A program made the position numbers and the translations under genes. The notes beneath the pieces were generated by a model. It ran no database searches, was not told where the DNA came from, and saw nothing but the letters and a program-made list of their open reading frames with translations. Shown piece after piece: positions 7,818 through 15,723 of a stretch of 64,000 bases of DNA; positions within the stretch are counted from its first letter, which is position 1; every line of letters begins with the position of its first letter. Origin of the DNA: Mesorhizobium sp. CA8 (GTDB taxonomy: Bacteria > Pseudomonadota > Alphaproteobacteria > Rhizobiales > Rhizobiaceae); the NCBI RefSeq assembly GCF_020164955.1, contig NZ_JAIUHG010000019.1:62001-126000 (forward strand). Reading direction: 5' to 3'.

Positions 7818-9014
7818 ATGCTGCTTCTCAACCAACGTCCAGAACACAACCAGCCGTTGGTTGCCGCCGATGCCGAGTCGCTCGGCATCGCGGGAGGAGA
7901 GCGGGCCGAGCTTTACCTCAAGGCGCGCCACAACTATGCGGAGACGCCGCTGCACGACTTGCCGGCGTTGGCCGAGGAGCTCGGCATCGCGGCGCTTCAC
8001 GTCAAGGATGAAGGCCAGCGTCTTGGCCTTGGCAGCTTCAAGGCGCTGGGCGGCGCCTATGCCGTCATGCGGCTGGTGCTTGAGGAGGCCGGCAAGCGCT
8101 TCGGCCGCGCTGTCGATATCGACGAGATCAACGATCCCAAGCTGCGCGCCATCGCCGCTCAGATGACATTCTGCTGCGCAACCGATGGCAACCATGGCCG
8201 TTCGGTGGCGCAGGGGGCCGGCCTCGTCGGCGCGCGTTCGGTGATCTACGTCCATGCTGGCGTAAGTGCCGAGCGTGTCGCGGCCATTGCAAGCTTCGGC
8301 GCCGAGATTGTCGAGGTCGAGGGCGGCTATGACCATGCGGTGCGCGAAGTCGCCCGCGTCGGCGCCGAGCGCGGCTGGAAAATCATCTCCAACACGTCCT
8401 GGCTGGGCTACGAGCGCGTTCCCGGGCTGGTCATGCAGGGCTATACGGTGATCGTGCGCGAGACGCTGCGGCGCATGACCGAGCCGCCAACGCATGTCTT
8501 CCTGCAGGCCGGCGTCGGCGGCTTCGCGGCGGCGATCGCCGGCCATATGGCGGTCATGCTCGGCGAACGGCGGCCGAAGGCTGTGGTGGTCGAGCCGCGG
8601 CGCTCGGCCTGCGTCTACGCTTCGGCTGAGGCCGGACGTCCGGCAACGATCGCAAATCAGCAGCCGACCGTGATGACGATGCTCGAATGCGCCGAGCCTT
8701 CCCTCGTCGCCTGGCGCGTGCTGGCGCGCGTCGGCGACGCCTTTATGATGGTGGAAGAAGAGGACGCGGTCGCGGTGATGAAGCGGCTGGCGCGGCCCTT
8801 GGGCAACGATCCGGCGATCATCTCCGGCGAGAGCGGCGGGGCAGGCCTAGCCGGGCTGGTCCGCGCCACGGGCGACAGGGATATGCGCGCCGCGCTCGGC
8901 CTCGATACGCATGCGCGCGTGCTCGTCGTCAACTCCGAGGGCGCGACCGACCATGGCCGCTTTGCCGAGCTAGTCGGGATGGCGCCGGAAGAGGTGTTCC
9001 TGCAGACTGCCTGA
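7818..9014 (+). CDS. Diaminopropionate ammonia-lyase (second copy)
   Basis: A 398-residue paralogue of the enzyme at 5181, colinear from the first residue (MLLLNQRPEHNQPL versus MFLLNHHPDHRQPL). It has the same PLP-lysine motif GSFKALGGAYAV, ATDGNHGRSVAQGAG, QAGVGGFAAAIAGH and SGESGGAGLAGL. The copies differ throughout, so this is an old duplication and not an assembly repeat. It has its own 200-bp upstream region with the shared motif. A GTG at 7797 is in frame, but ATG 7818 matches the paralogue. Different substrate range or regulation is possible. Confidence 0.86.
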   Translation: MLLLNQRPEHNQPLVAADAESLGIAGGERAELYLKARHNYAETPLHDLPALAEELGIAALHVKDEGQRLGLGSFKALGGAYAVMRLVLEEAGKRFGRAVDIDEINDPKLRAIAAQMTFCCATDGNHGRSVAQGAGLVGARSVIYVHAGVSAERVAAIASFGAEIVEVEGGYDHAVREVARVGAERGWKIISNTSWLGYERVPGLVMQGYTVIVRETLRRMTEPPTHVFLQAGVGGFAAAIAGHMAVMLGERRPKAVVVEPRRSACVYASAEAGRPATIANQQPTVMTMLECAEPSLVAWRVLARVGDAFMMVEEEDAVAVMKRLARPLGNDPAIISGESGGAGLAGLVRATGDRDMRAALGLDTHARVLVVNSEGATDHGRFAELVGMAPEEVFLQTA

Positions 9015-9071
9015 GAGCAATTGAGGAAAAGTTACGGCGGTGGTGCGAAGAAGGTTGGCGGTGGCCTCGTG

Positions 9072-9127
9072 ATGTCGTCATCCTCGGGTCTGCGCGTCGC
9101 TTCGCTACCGCTCCGCGCTAGAATGAC
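9072..9127. repeat. Possible palindromic intergenic repeat remnant
   Basis: GTCATCCT near the left and AGAATGAC near the right frame a GC-rich core of short inverted pieces (CGCGTCGCTTCGC, GCTCCGCGC). It resembles the degenerate intergenic palindromes common in rhizobia. The 9015-9247 gap holds no convincing gene. Confidence 0.25.
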
Positions 9128-9247
9128 CGAGCGCGAAGGGTTTCGCGCCATATCCGCCCTGTCCGGCTCATCCTTAATGGGGAGCCGGTAACCCTTTCTT
9201 CTCTGCTTTCATGCAGTATTGCCGGGGCAGGACGGCAAGAACAAAGA

Positions 9248-11365
9248 ATGGCGGACGACGACAAACGCAATGGCGAATTCTGGGCGGTGGCGCTCGATCG
9301 CGCCCAGCTCGGCCTGTGGGACTGGAATCTCGCGACCGGCGACTGCTACTATTCGCCGACCTGGTGGCGGATGCTGGGTTATGCCGAGGGCGAGCTCGCC
9401 GACAGCTCCGATCTCTGGCTGAAGCTCACCCATCCCGACGACCGCGAGCGGGCGCTGGCGAGCGGCGACCGCCATATCGCCGGTCACACCGAATTCATCG
9501 AGACAGAACTGCGCCTGAAGCACAGGGACGGCCACTGGGTCTGGGTGCTCGACCGCGGCGGCATCGTCGAGCGCGATGCTGAAGGCAAGCCGCTGCGCCT
9601 GATGGGGGTGCAGACCGACATCACCAGGCAGAAAGAGGCCGAGGCCGCGCTTGAGCAGGTCAATGTCCGTTTGCGGCTCGCGCTTGCCGCCAGCGGCACC
9701 GGCATCTGGCACTACGACATCGGCACCAACAAGAGCTATTGGGACGCCCGCACCAGGGACATCTTCGGGTTGGGCAGCGATACAGACGAGGTGACGGCCG
9801 AACTCTGGCACACCTATCTCCACCCTGACGACAAGGAGGCCATCGAGCGCGCTCATCTGCCGCTGCCGGGCTCTGAAAGCGTGACAGCCACACAATATCG
9901 CATAGTCCGGCGTGACGGCCAGGTCCGCCATATCGAATCGCTGGTGCGCTTCATTGCCGATGTCGGCTCGGCCGGTCAGATTCTGGGCACCGTACGCGAC
10001 GTCACCGAGGAGAAGACGCGCGCCGAGGAGCTTGCCTTCGCCGCGCGTCACGATGCGTTGACCGGGCTACTCAACCGTTCGGCCTTCGGCCGGATGCTTG
10101 CCGAGAACATCCCCATGGCCGAGCGGCTGCCGCTTGCCGTGTTCTATGTCGACCTCGACTACTTCAAGGCGCTCAACGACTATGCCGGCCATGCCGCAGG
10201 GGACCTGGCGCTGAAGAGCGTCGCGGCGGGAATCCTCGCCAGCCTGCCCGCTTCGGCGCATGCGGCGCGGCTCGGCGGCGACGAATTCGCGCTTTTGGTG
10301 CCGAACTGCAATGACGCTTGCGCCGAGCATCTTGCCCGTGCCGTGCTTGCCGCCGTGCGCAACGCCGATCTTGGCGCGGCGGTCACCTCGCGCAGGCTTG
10401 CCGCCAGCATCGGCGTCGCCTTTGTGCGCGACCGCAACATGAGCGTGGCCGACGCGCTCGCCTGTGCCGACGATGCCTGCTACGCCGCCAAGGCCGGCGG
10501 TCGTGACCGCTTCGTGGTATTCTCGCCGGAGACGACGTCGGGCGCCGGCGGCCTCAACGCCGCGCGGCTGGCGGCCGACCTGGTCGATGCGATGGAGGAC
10601 GGCCGGCTGAGGCTGTTCGGTCAGGAAATCCACCGGCTCGGCCAGCCATGGGAAGACAGCCGCCATGTCGAAGTGCTGGCCAGGCTCGAAGCCCACACCG
10701 GCAACATGATCCCGCCCGGCGATTTCGTGCCGGTTGCCGAACGCTTCGGCCTCGCCGCTCGGCTCGACCGCTGGGTCATCCGCACCGCGCTGACGCGCCA
10801 TGGCGAGGCGATGCGCGCGGGGGCCATCTCGCTCGACTTCAATTTGTCGGCGCAGACGCTTTCCGATCCGCAGCTCTGGGAATTCGTCGACGAGGCCATC
10901 GCCGGGAGCGGCGCGTCGCCGTCGGCCGTCGGTTTCGAGATCACCGAAACCGCCGCCGTCACCAATTTCGACGCGGCGGAAGAATTCGTACGCAAGGCGA
11001 GGCTCCGCCATTGCCGCGTCAGCCTCGACGACTTCGGCGCCGGCATGAGCTCCTTCGAATATCTCAGGCGCTTTCCCATCGATGCCATCAAGATCGACGG
11101 TTCGTTCGTCGAGCACATCGCCGACAGCCGCTTCGATCGCGAGATCGTCTCGGCGATCACCGGCATCGCCCGCTCGATGGGCGCCGCGGTCGTGGCCGAA
11201 AAGGTCGAGGAAAAGAACGCGCTGGAGATCCTGATGGGCATGGGCGTCGCCTATGGCCAGGGCTATTTCCTGCACCGGCCGGAGCCGCTGGAGGCGATCG
11301 TGGCGAGAGCCCTAAGCGGCACTGTGTCACCGTCGCGGCCACATGCCAGGCCGGCACAAAAATAA
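9248..11365 (+). CDS. PAS-PAS-GGDEF-EAL cyclic-di-GMP signalling protein
   Basis: A 705-residue cytoplasmic protein with no evident membrane segment. Two PAS/PAC modules come first (~10-130 and ~140-265), with TDITRQKEAE and VRDVTEEKTR at their ends. The GGDEF domain (~270-430) has DALTGLLNR and an intact LGGDEF, so cyclase activity is plausible. The EAL domain (~440-690) has EVL in place of EAL, NLSAQTL, FEITET, DDFGAG, IKIDGSF and AEKVE. The acidic and Lys residues are kept, but EVL and AEKVE (for AEGVE) are atypical, so phosphodiesterase activity needs testing. It stands alone, without a partner gene. Confidence 0.9.
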   Translation: MADDDKRNGEFWAVALDRAQLGLWDWNLATGDCYYSPTWWRMLGYAEGELADSSDLWLKLTHPDDRERALASGDRHIAGHTEFIETELRLKHRDGHWVWVLDRGGIVERDAEGKPLRLMGVQTDITRQKEAEAALEQVNVRLRLALAASGTGIWHYDIGTNKSYWDARTRDIFGLGSDTDEVTAELWHTYLHPDDKEAIERAHLPLPGSESVTATQYRIVRRDGQVRHIESLVRFIADVGSAGQILGTVRDVTEEKTRAEELAFAARHDALTGLLNRSAFGRMLAENIPMAERLPLAVFYVDLDYFKALNDYAGHAAGDLALKSVAAGILASLPASAHAARLGGDEFALLVPNCNDACAEHLARAVLAAVRNADLGAAVTSRRLAASIGVAFVRDRNMSVADALACADDACYAAKAGGRDRFVVFSPETTSGAGGLNAARLAADLVDAMEDGRLRLFGQEIHRLGQPWEDSRHVEVLARLEAHTGNMIPPGDFVPVAERFGLAARLDRWVIRTALTRHGEAMRAGAISLDFNLSAQTLSDPQLWEFVDEAIAGSGASPSAVGFEITETAAVTNFDAAEEFVRKARLRHCRVSLDDFGAGMSSFEYLRRFPIDAIKIDGSFVEHIADSRFDREIVSAITGIARSMGAAVVAEKVEEKNALEILMGMGVAYGQGYFLHRPEPLEAIVARALSGTVSPSRPHARPAQK

Positions 11366-11455
11366 GACGTTCCTAAAATTGCAATCACTCATTTAAGGGC
11401 GCCGTAATCCGGCGCGACGATGATCCGATCTCACAGAACGGATCGGAGCGCGTGG

Positions 11456-11854
11456 ATGAAAACCCTTCCCTTGTTTGCCGCAACTGCAATCGGCCTGCTC
11501 GGCATCTTCGCCACGCAGCCGTCTTATGCCGGCTCGGACCATGGCGGCGGGGTGACGCCATCCACGATCGAAGGTGACGACGATCAGGTCAATACATCCA
11601 GCGTCAGCGACGATCATGAAGCCGCGGACAACGACGAGGCCGCGCACAAGGGCGACGGCGCCGCTACCGGCTCGCATGAAGGCGACCAGGACGGCGATCA
11701 TCAGGGCGACGATCATGACGGCGACCACGAAGGCGGGGAGGGTCCCAGCCATGACGGCGGCGCAGACAGCGGCGGCCACGACGGTGGCGGCGACAGTGGT
11801 GGCCGCGATGGCGGCGGGGGCAGCGGAGGCCATGACGGGGGCGGGGACGACTGA
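11456..11854 (+). CDS. Secreted His/Asp/Gly-rich low-complexity protein
   Basis: A 132-residue protein. A signal peptide (MKTLPLFAATAIGLLGIFA, cleavage likely after SYA) is followed by a very acidic, His-containing tail. Residues ~30-95 are Asp/His/Glu rich (HEGDQDGDHQGDDHDGDHEG); the last ~35 residues repeat SGGHDGGGD-like units. The upstream extension to 11420 is rejected because the signal peptide begins at 11456. No family is recognised. Metal buffering in the periplasm is suggested only by composition. Confidence 0.65.
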   Translation: MKTLPLFAATAIGLLGIFATQPSYAGSDHGGGVTPSTIEGDDDQVNTSSVSDDHEAADNDEAAHKGDGAATGSHEGDQDGDHQGDDHDGDHEGGEGPSHDGGADSGGHDGGGDSGGRDGGGGSGGHDGGGDD

Positions 11855-12015
11855 GTCCTGGGGGTGATAGCACGGCTCATCGTTAAAAGGTGAGCCATCC
11901 TTCTATCGAACTCTTAGGACAACCGGGCTTATTGCCTGGCTCTGCTCGGACATGACGTCTTGGCTTGACTGTCCGGCGTCCGGACCATGACGGACGGGCG
12001 CCTGCGAGACCCGTA

Positions 12016-12517
12016 ATGTCCTCGACCGTCAACATCGCCATTGTGACCCTGCAGCCGCAGCGCCTGTTGCCAACGGCCAGGCCGGCTGCCAGCATCCACA
12101 GCGCCGTCGGCACCGGGGCTTCGCCTCGTGCAGGCAGAGCCCGCGGCCCCAGCATCCAAGTTCAGCCTCGACAACCTCAACATCACGGCGACGAAGGTTC
12201 GACTGATGCAACGCGCGGGCAATGAGTTCCGCGTCGATCAGGCCGAATACGATTCAGTGTCGTCCTACGGTAAGGCGATCAAGAACGCCGTCGAAGCCTT
12301 GAAACGGCAATCGCCGTCGGCGATAGCTGACATCGAGAGACAGCTTGGCCTGGACCAGCTTGGCGTTTCTCTCGATACGCTCGTCGGCGCGATAGTCGAT
12401 CCGCGAGGCAGCGACAGCGAAAGGCTGGATGCCGCGTTCAAGCAGCATGCGGACGGCCCGGGCGAAGGCGACGCCGCTTCGATCCAGCCGGACGAGCTCG
12501 GGCTCTACGACGGCTGA
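12016..12517 (+). pseudogene. Hypothetical protein gene, apparently frameshifted
   Basis: Two adjacent frames look coding and join into one protein. ATG 12016 gives MSSTVNIAIVTLQPQRLLPT...GTGASP; near 12127 a +1 shift leads into VQAEPAAPASKFSLDNLNI and continues with helical, charged sequence (SSYGKAIKNAVEALKRQ, IERQLGLDQLGVSLDTLVGAI) to 12517. The 502-nt span is one base more than a multiple of three, as such a shift requires. If unshifted, translation could begin at GTG 12128 or ATG 12206. No family is recognised. Confidence 0.45.
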
Positions 12518-12522
12518 GCGAG

Positions 12523-12822
12523 CTAGCCCATCAGCCACCTCAATACGCCCGCCGAAGCCACCCCGATCACCACTGTCGGCAGCATCGACAACCTTGACGC
12601 GGCAAGCACGGTTATGGCCAGCGCGACGAGATCGGCCGGGTTCTTCGAAACGAAGTCCGGCGCGATCACCGAGATCAGCACGCAGCCGGGTGCCGCCTCC
12701 ATCACCGCCGTGGAGCGCGGGCTCAGCGTGCGGTTCCTCAGCACCACATAGCCGCCGATGCGGGTCAGATATGTCACGCCGGCCATCGCCAGGATGGCGA
12801 GCGCGGTCATCGGATCGATCAT
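12523..12822 (-). CDS. azlD: AzlD family branched-chain amino acid export subunit
   Basis: A 99-residue membrane protein with about four hydrophobic segments, starting MIDPMTALAILAMAGVTYLT and containing RIGGYVVL and AAPGCVLISVIAP, typical of AzlD. It forms an exporter with AzlC for branched-chain amino acids or analogues. ATG 12822 overlaps the azlC stop by four bases, so the two are translated together. Confidence 0.88.
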   Translation of the reverse strand: MIDPMTALAILAMAGVTYLTRIGGYVVLRNRTLSPRSTAVMEAAPGCVLISVIAPDFVSKNPADLVALAITVLAASRLSMLPTVVIGVASAGVLRWLMG

Positions 12823-13562
12823 TTGTCACCTGCCAGAAACCATGCGGCAACCAAGCCGGACAGCGCGCCGGCCGCCACATACCAGGCGCCGGGCACGACG
12901 AGATAGCTGAGCGCCGCCGCCGCCAGGCTGACGAGCCAGGGCCGGGCTGCTGCCAAACCCCTCCACATGCCGCGAAGCAGCACCAGAAAGACGGCCGGGA
13001 AGGCCATCGCAAAACCGTATGTCTCGACGTCGCCGAGCACCGGGCCGAGCGCTGCGCCGCAGGTCGTGAACGCCACCCAGGCGAAATAAAAGGGCAGGCC
13101 GGCGCCTAGATAAAAAGGCAGGCTGAAGGCCGGCCGCATGCCGGCGGCGGCACGGCGCTGCGCGTCGGCGAGGCCTACCGCCCAGCTCTCGTCGCACATC
13201 AGGAACAGCGCAGGAAACACCTTTCGCTTCGGCAGGTGCTTGATGAACGGCGCGAGTGCGGCGCCCATCAGGAAATGCCGGCTGTTGACCAGCAGCGTGA
13301 TGGCGGTGATCAACAGGAGATGCGGCGGCGAGGTCCAGAGCTGGATCGCGGCGAATTCGGAACCGCCGGCGAAGTTGAGGCCGGTCATCAGCGGCACCTC
13401 GACCACAGAAAGGCCTTTCTGCGCTGCCTGCGCGCCGAGCACCAGCGCGTAGGGGATGATGCCGAGCAGCACCGGCGTCGAGGCGGCAAGCCCGCGCCGG
13501 AACTCGGCGCCGCGGCCGTTGCTGGTTTGCCCCCCGGCGAGGGCGATTTCGGAAACGCTCAT
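12819..13562 (-). CDS. azlC: AzlC family branched-chain amino acid exporter
   Basis: A 247-residue inner-membrane protein with the AzlC hallmarks IIPYALVLGAQAAQKGLS, FAGGSEFAAIQLW, NSRHFLMGAALAP and FLMCDESWAV. Start ATG 13562 is preferred over an in-frame extension that is Pro/Arg rich. It is divergent from an Lrp/AsnC gene, the same arrangement as Bacillus azlB-azlCD, so repression by that Lrp protein is likely. Confidence 0.9.
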   Translation of the reverse strand: MSVSEIALAGGQTSNGRGAEFRRGLAASTPVLLGIIPYALVLGAQAAQKGLSVVEVPLMTGLNFAGGSEFAAIQLWTSPPHLLLITAITLLVNSRHFLMGAALAPFIKHLPKRKVFPALFLMCDESWAVGLADAQRRAAAGMRPAFSLPFYLGAGLPFYFAWVAFTTCGAALGPVLGDVETYGFAMAFPAVFLVLLRGMWRGLAAARPWLVSLAAAALSYLVVPGAWYVAAGALSGLVAAWFLAGDK

Positions 13563-13677
13563 GGCTTTTGCCTTCGGCTGGCCTTGCGGCCGCCGTTCTC
13601 CCGGTCGGTTATGGGTTGTCGATGGCCGGACAATAGCCGAAACGCCTGGCAATCGGGTTGCGAAGATGCGTCATTTT

Positions 13678-13692
13678 TGCCAGAATTTGGCA
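13678..13692. promoter_or_regulatory. Inverted repeat in the azlC-lrp divergent promoter region
   Basis: TGCCA-GAATT-TGGCA is a perfect 15-bp palindrome with an AT core, the size and style of an Lrp-type site, lying between azlC and the lrp gene 41 bp before the lrp start. Confidence 0.45.
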
Positions 13693-13693
13693 T

Positions 13694-13708
13694 TAGCTAG
13701 CGTAGCTA
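13694..13708. promoter_or_regulatory. Second inverted repeat in the azlC-lrp region
   Basis: TAGCTA-GCG-TAGCTA is a perfect 15-bp palindrome two bases from the first one and 25 bp before the lrp start. Two adjacent 15-bp dyads fit cooperative Lrp dimer binding and autoregulation. Confidence 0.45.
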
Positions 13709-13732
13709 GAAAAAAGATTGGAATCCTGAGCT

Positions 13733-14191
13733 ATGAAGCTGGACGAGATTGACAGACGTATCCTGCGCACCTTGCAGCGCGACGGGCGCATGGCCAACAA
13801 CGATCTGGCCAAGGAGGTCGGCTTATCGCCCTCGCCATGCCTCCGCCGCGTCAAGCTGCTGGAGGAGGCCGGCGTCATCGACCGCTATGTCGCGGTGCTC
13901 AACCCGGCCAAGATAGGCCGCGGCCAGACCTTCTTCACCCGGATCTGGCTGAAGCAGCAGGATGAGGACACGATCGAGCATTTCGCCGCCGAGGTGGCGA
14001 AATTCCCGGAAGTGATGGAGTGCTACCTGATGCTGGGCGATTGCGACGCGATGGTCCGGATCGTCGCCGGCGGCATCGATGATTACCGCCGCTTCCAGTC
14101 AGAGCATCTGAGCCGCATCAAGGGCGTGCAGAACGTCAAGACGGACGTGCCCAGCCAGACGATCAAGCAGACATCGGAGATGCCGCTGTAA
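13733..14191 (+). CDS. Lrp/AsnC family transcriptional regulator
   Basis: A 152-residue regulator: helix-turn-helix in LDEIDRRILRTLQRDGRM and LSPSPCLRRVKLLEEAGVI, then the AsnC ligand domain with FPEVMECYLMLGDCDAMVRI. It is divergent from azlCD, with two 15-bp palindromes between. It is the probable regulator of the exporter in response to a branched-chain or related amino acid. Confidence 0.92.
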   Translation: MKLDEIDRRILRTLQRDGRMANNDLAKEVGLSPSPCLRRVKLLEEAGVIDRYVAVLNPAKIGRGQTFFTRIWLKQQDEDTIEHFAAEVAKFPEVMECYLMLGDCDAMVRIVAGGIDDYRRFQSEHLSRIKGVQNVKTDVPSQTIKQTSEMPL

Positions 14192-14200
14192 GGCTCTTGC

Positions 14201-14220
14201 CTTCGCCCCGAGGGGAGAAG
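14201..14220. repeat. Short palindromic intergenic element
   Basis: CTTCGCCCC-GA-GGGGAGAAG style hairpin lies between the lrp stop and the convergent stress gene. It resembles the CTTCTCCCC...GGGGAGAAG palindromes common in rhizobial intergenic DNA (compare 33263-33286) and may serve as a terminator. Confidence 0.35.
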
Positions 14221-14229
14221 GGGAAGTCC

Positions 14230-14550
14230 TCAATGATGAGCGTGGTGCTCGGCGTTGCGCTTGCGCGTGGCCGCTGCCTTCTTCGCGGAAGCGGAGCGCG
14301 CGGCCGCGGATCGCTCGCCCGACGCCTTCCCACCAGCCTTCCCGCCCTTATGCGCCGCCGGATGGCCGGTGTGCTTGCCGCGGCCGGAGCCGCCTGCCTT
14401 CTTGCCCCCGGCGTCGTCCTTGTTGACCGTCGCCCAGGCCCGACGCTCGGCTTCCTTCTCGGACACGCCGCGCTTCTCATAGCCTTCGGCGATATGATCG
14501 GCCTTGCGTTCCTGTTTGTCGGTGTATTTCGATTTGTCTCCGCGTGGCAT
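14230..14550 (-). CDS. Small basic protein (type often labelled plasmid stabilisation protein)
   Basis: A 106-residue, strongly basic protein. The N-terminal half (GDKSKYTDKQERKADHI, EKEAERRAWATVNKDD) matches a short conserved rhizobial family; the C-terminal half is a Lys/Ala/Gly/Ser/His tail, suggestive of nucleic-acid contact. ATG 14550 has AAGGAG upstream. It is the last of four minus-strand small genes (15576 to 14230) with 27-50 bp gaps, probably an operon under the GGAAC promoter at 15633-15657. Confidence 0.7.
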   Translation of the reverse strand: MPRGDKSKYTDKQERKADHIAEGYEKRGVSEKEAERRAWATVNKDDAGGKKAGGSGRGKHTGHPAAHKGGKAGGKASGERSAAARSASAKKAAATRKRNAEHHAHH

Positions 14551-14587
14551 TGTCCTGCTCCTTGTTGCGCTGAGTGAATTGAGAGTC

Positions 14588-14785
14588 TCAGGCACCCTTC
14601 TTCTTGGCCACGTCGCCGAGATCGGACCGTTCCGGATCCTTGTTGTTCTCGCCGGCCGCGTCGCGATCCTCGTCGGGATCGTCCTTGGCCGGCAGGTAGC
14701 CGCGCGGCCTGTTGGCCTTCGGGCCTTCCCAGCGCGGCCATTGATCGGAGGTTCCGGGACGTCCGGTTCTGGGGGAATTGCTCAT
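14588..14785 (-). CDS. Hypothetical small hydrophilic protein
   Basis: A 65-residue Pro/Asp/Arg-rich protein (RGYLPAKDDPDEDRDAAG, DPERSDLGDVAKKKGA) without hydrophobic stretches, probably disordered. A GAGG ribosome site precedes ATG 14785. It sits third in the four-gene stress-type cluster; function unknown. Confidence 0.55.
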   Translation of the reverse strand: MSNSPRTGRPGTSDQWPRWEGPKANRPRGYLPAKDDPDEDRDAAGENNKDPERSDLGDVAKKKGA

Positions 14786-14835
14786 GCTAACCTCGCTTTC
14801 GAGAAGGCCGTTTGCCCTCCGACTTTGGAGAGCCG

Positions 14836-15054
14836 TCAGCCTTCCGCTTTCATGGTCCGTGCAATCTTCAAGAGTTTGTCGCGGTCGTGCCCGTGCTCCC
14901 GGATCAGTTCGCGCGCCTGCTTCGGCGACAGATCGGTGTTCTCCGCCAGGAAGCGCACGTCGGGATCGTCGCCGCCCTTGGTCGGCAGGCTGCCCGTTTG
15001 TGGCGCATGGGCCCCGCCCGGACGATGGGGGATGTTGTCTTTTGCCTGGGTCAT
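14836..15054 (-). CDS. Small protein with ARELIR motif (DUF3606-like)
   Basis: A 72-residue protein whose C-terminal half, LSPKQARELIREHGHDRDKL, resembles the protein encoded at 26054-26251 (ISENEARELIRLIGTDW). The region would form a short helical bundle as in DUF3606-type proteins; that family link is tentative. GGAGG precedes ATG 15054. It lies 27 bp after the first gene of the putative operon. Confidence 0.65.
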   Translation of the reverse strand: MTQAKDNIPHRPGGAHAPQTGSLPTKGGDDPDVRFLAENTDLSPKQARELIREHGHDRDKLLKIARTMKAEG

Positions 15055-15081
15055 CGCAGGCCTCCTTGGATTTCCTTGGCG

Positions 15082-15576
15082 TCAGCCGGCCGTCTCCGAC
15101 TGCCGGCGGCGCGCTTCCTTCTTGCGCCGCAGCACCTCGTCGGTGCCGACGATGTCCTTCGCGCCGCCGGTGATCGCGGTCGAGACCACGGCTGGCGGGT
15201 CGCTCGCCGGAAAACTGTCCTCGAGACCCGACTGCAATTGTTCTTCCAGCGTGTTGGGATCCTCCGAGCGCCCCTCGGTGCGCCGTTCGTCGATCTGCTC
15301 CAAATCATGCTTGGCGTCCGGATGCTCGCGCACGTTGCGCAGCGTCGACACGACGAGCTCGACCGCGAACTCCTTCATGGCGTCGGCCTGCGGAGCGGCA
15401 ACGTCGGTCTCCTCGACCAGGCGAACAAGCGATTGTTCGAGCTTGTCCAACTCGCGCATGCCCTGGCAATGCCCAAGTTTCTGCGCCAGAGCTTGGATCA
15501 GCAAAGGACCGAAGGTCGAGTAGGCTTGCATGCGGGTCTCGTCAACCTGTTCGGGATGAAGCGTTTGCAGCGACAT
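15082..15576 (-). CDS. Hypothetical protein ending in an EDSFPASDPPA-type segment
   Basis: A 164-residue soluble protein. Residues 1-100 are helical (STFGPLLIQALAQKLGHCQG, VELVVSTLRNVREHPDA); residues ~120-135 carry LEDSFPASDPPAVVS, a motif recurring in short bacterial stress-related proteins. ATG 15576 has GGAGG upstream and removes a Ser/Pro-rich extension. It leads four co-directional small genes and has a GGAAC-N16-AGTT promoter candidate 57 bp upstream. Biochemical role unknown. Confidence 0.7.
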   Translation of the reverse strand: MSLQTLHPEQVDETRMQAYSTFGPLLIQALAQKLGHCQGMRELDKLEQSLVRLVEETDVAAPQADAMKEFAVELVVSTLRNVREHPDAKHDLEQIDERRTEGRSEDPNTLEEQLQSGLEDSFPASDPPAVVSTAITGGAKDIVGTDEVLRRKKEARRRQSETAG

Positions 15577-15632
15577 TGATGCCTCCGTTCGACCATCGTG
15601 CGACGGCAGCCCTGGGCAACCGACTGAAGAGG

Positions 15633-15657
15633 AACTGGAGGGCGGGGCAGAAGTTCC
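15633..15657 (-). promoter_or_regulatory. Candidate EcfG-type promoter (GGAAC-N16-AGTT)
   Basis: On the minus strand GGAAC (15657-15653) is followed after 16 bases by AGTT (15636-15633), 57 bp before ATG 15576. The same DNA read on the plus strand is GGAAC-N16-AGTT as well, since GGAAC and GTTCC are 17 bp apart. Confidence 0.5.
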
Positions 15658-15686
15658 ATCGCGGGGTCGAGCCCGCGCGTTAATGA

Positions 15687-15719
15687 AAATGGCGTCCGTG
15701 AAGGACACGGACGCCATTT
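15687..15719 (-). terminator. Strong hairpin terminator after the KGG gene
   Basis: AAATGGCGTCCGTG and CACGGACGCCATTT form a perfect 14-bp stem with an AAGGA/TCCTT loop, four bases after the KGG gene stop; the minus strand continues TTTCATTA. It separates the KGG gene from the downstream operon. Confidence 0.7.
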
Positions 15720-15723
15720 GAAT

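Noticed and set aside
5181..9014. The two lyase genes as an assembly duplication
   Set aside because: They differ throughout in sequence and in their flanks; an ancient paralogue pair.
11393..11833. Minus-strand Ala/Val-rich frame resembling a membrane protein
   Set aside because: It is the reverse reading of the Asp/His/Gly repeats; no signal or ribosome site, whereas the plus frame has a proper signal peptide.
11760..11850. Tandem repeats that might suggest a CRISPR-like array
   Set aside because: The repeats are short in-frame codon repeats of a low-complexity protein tail, with no spacers.
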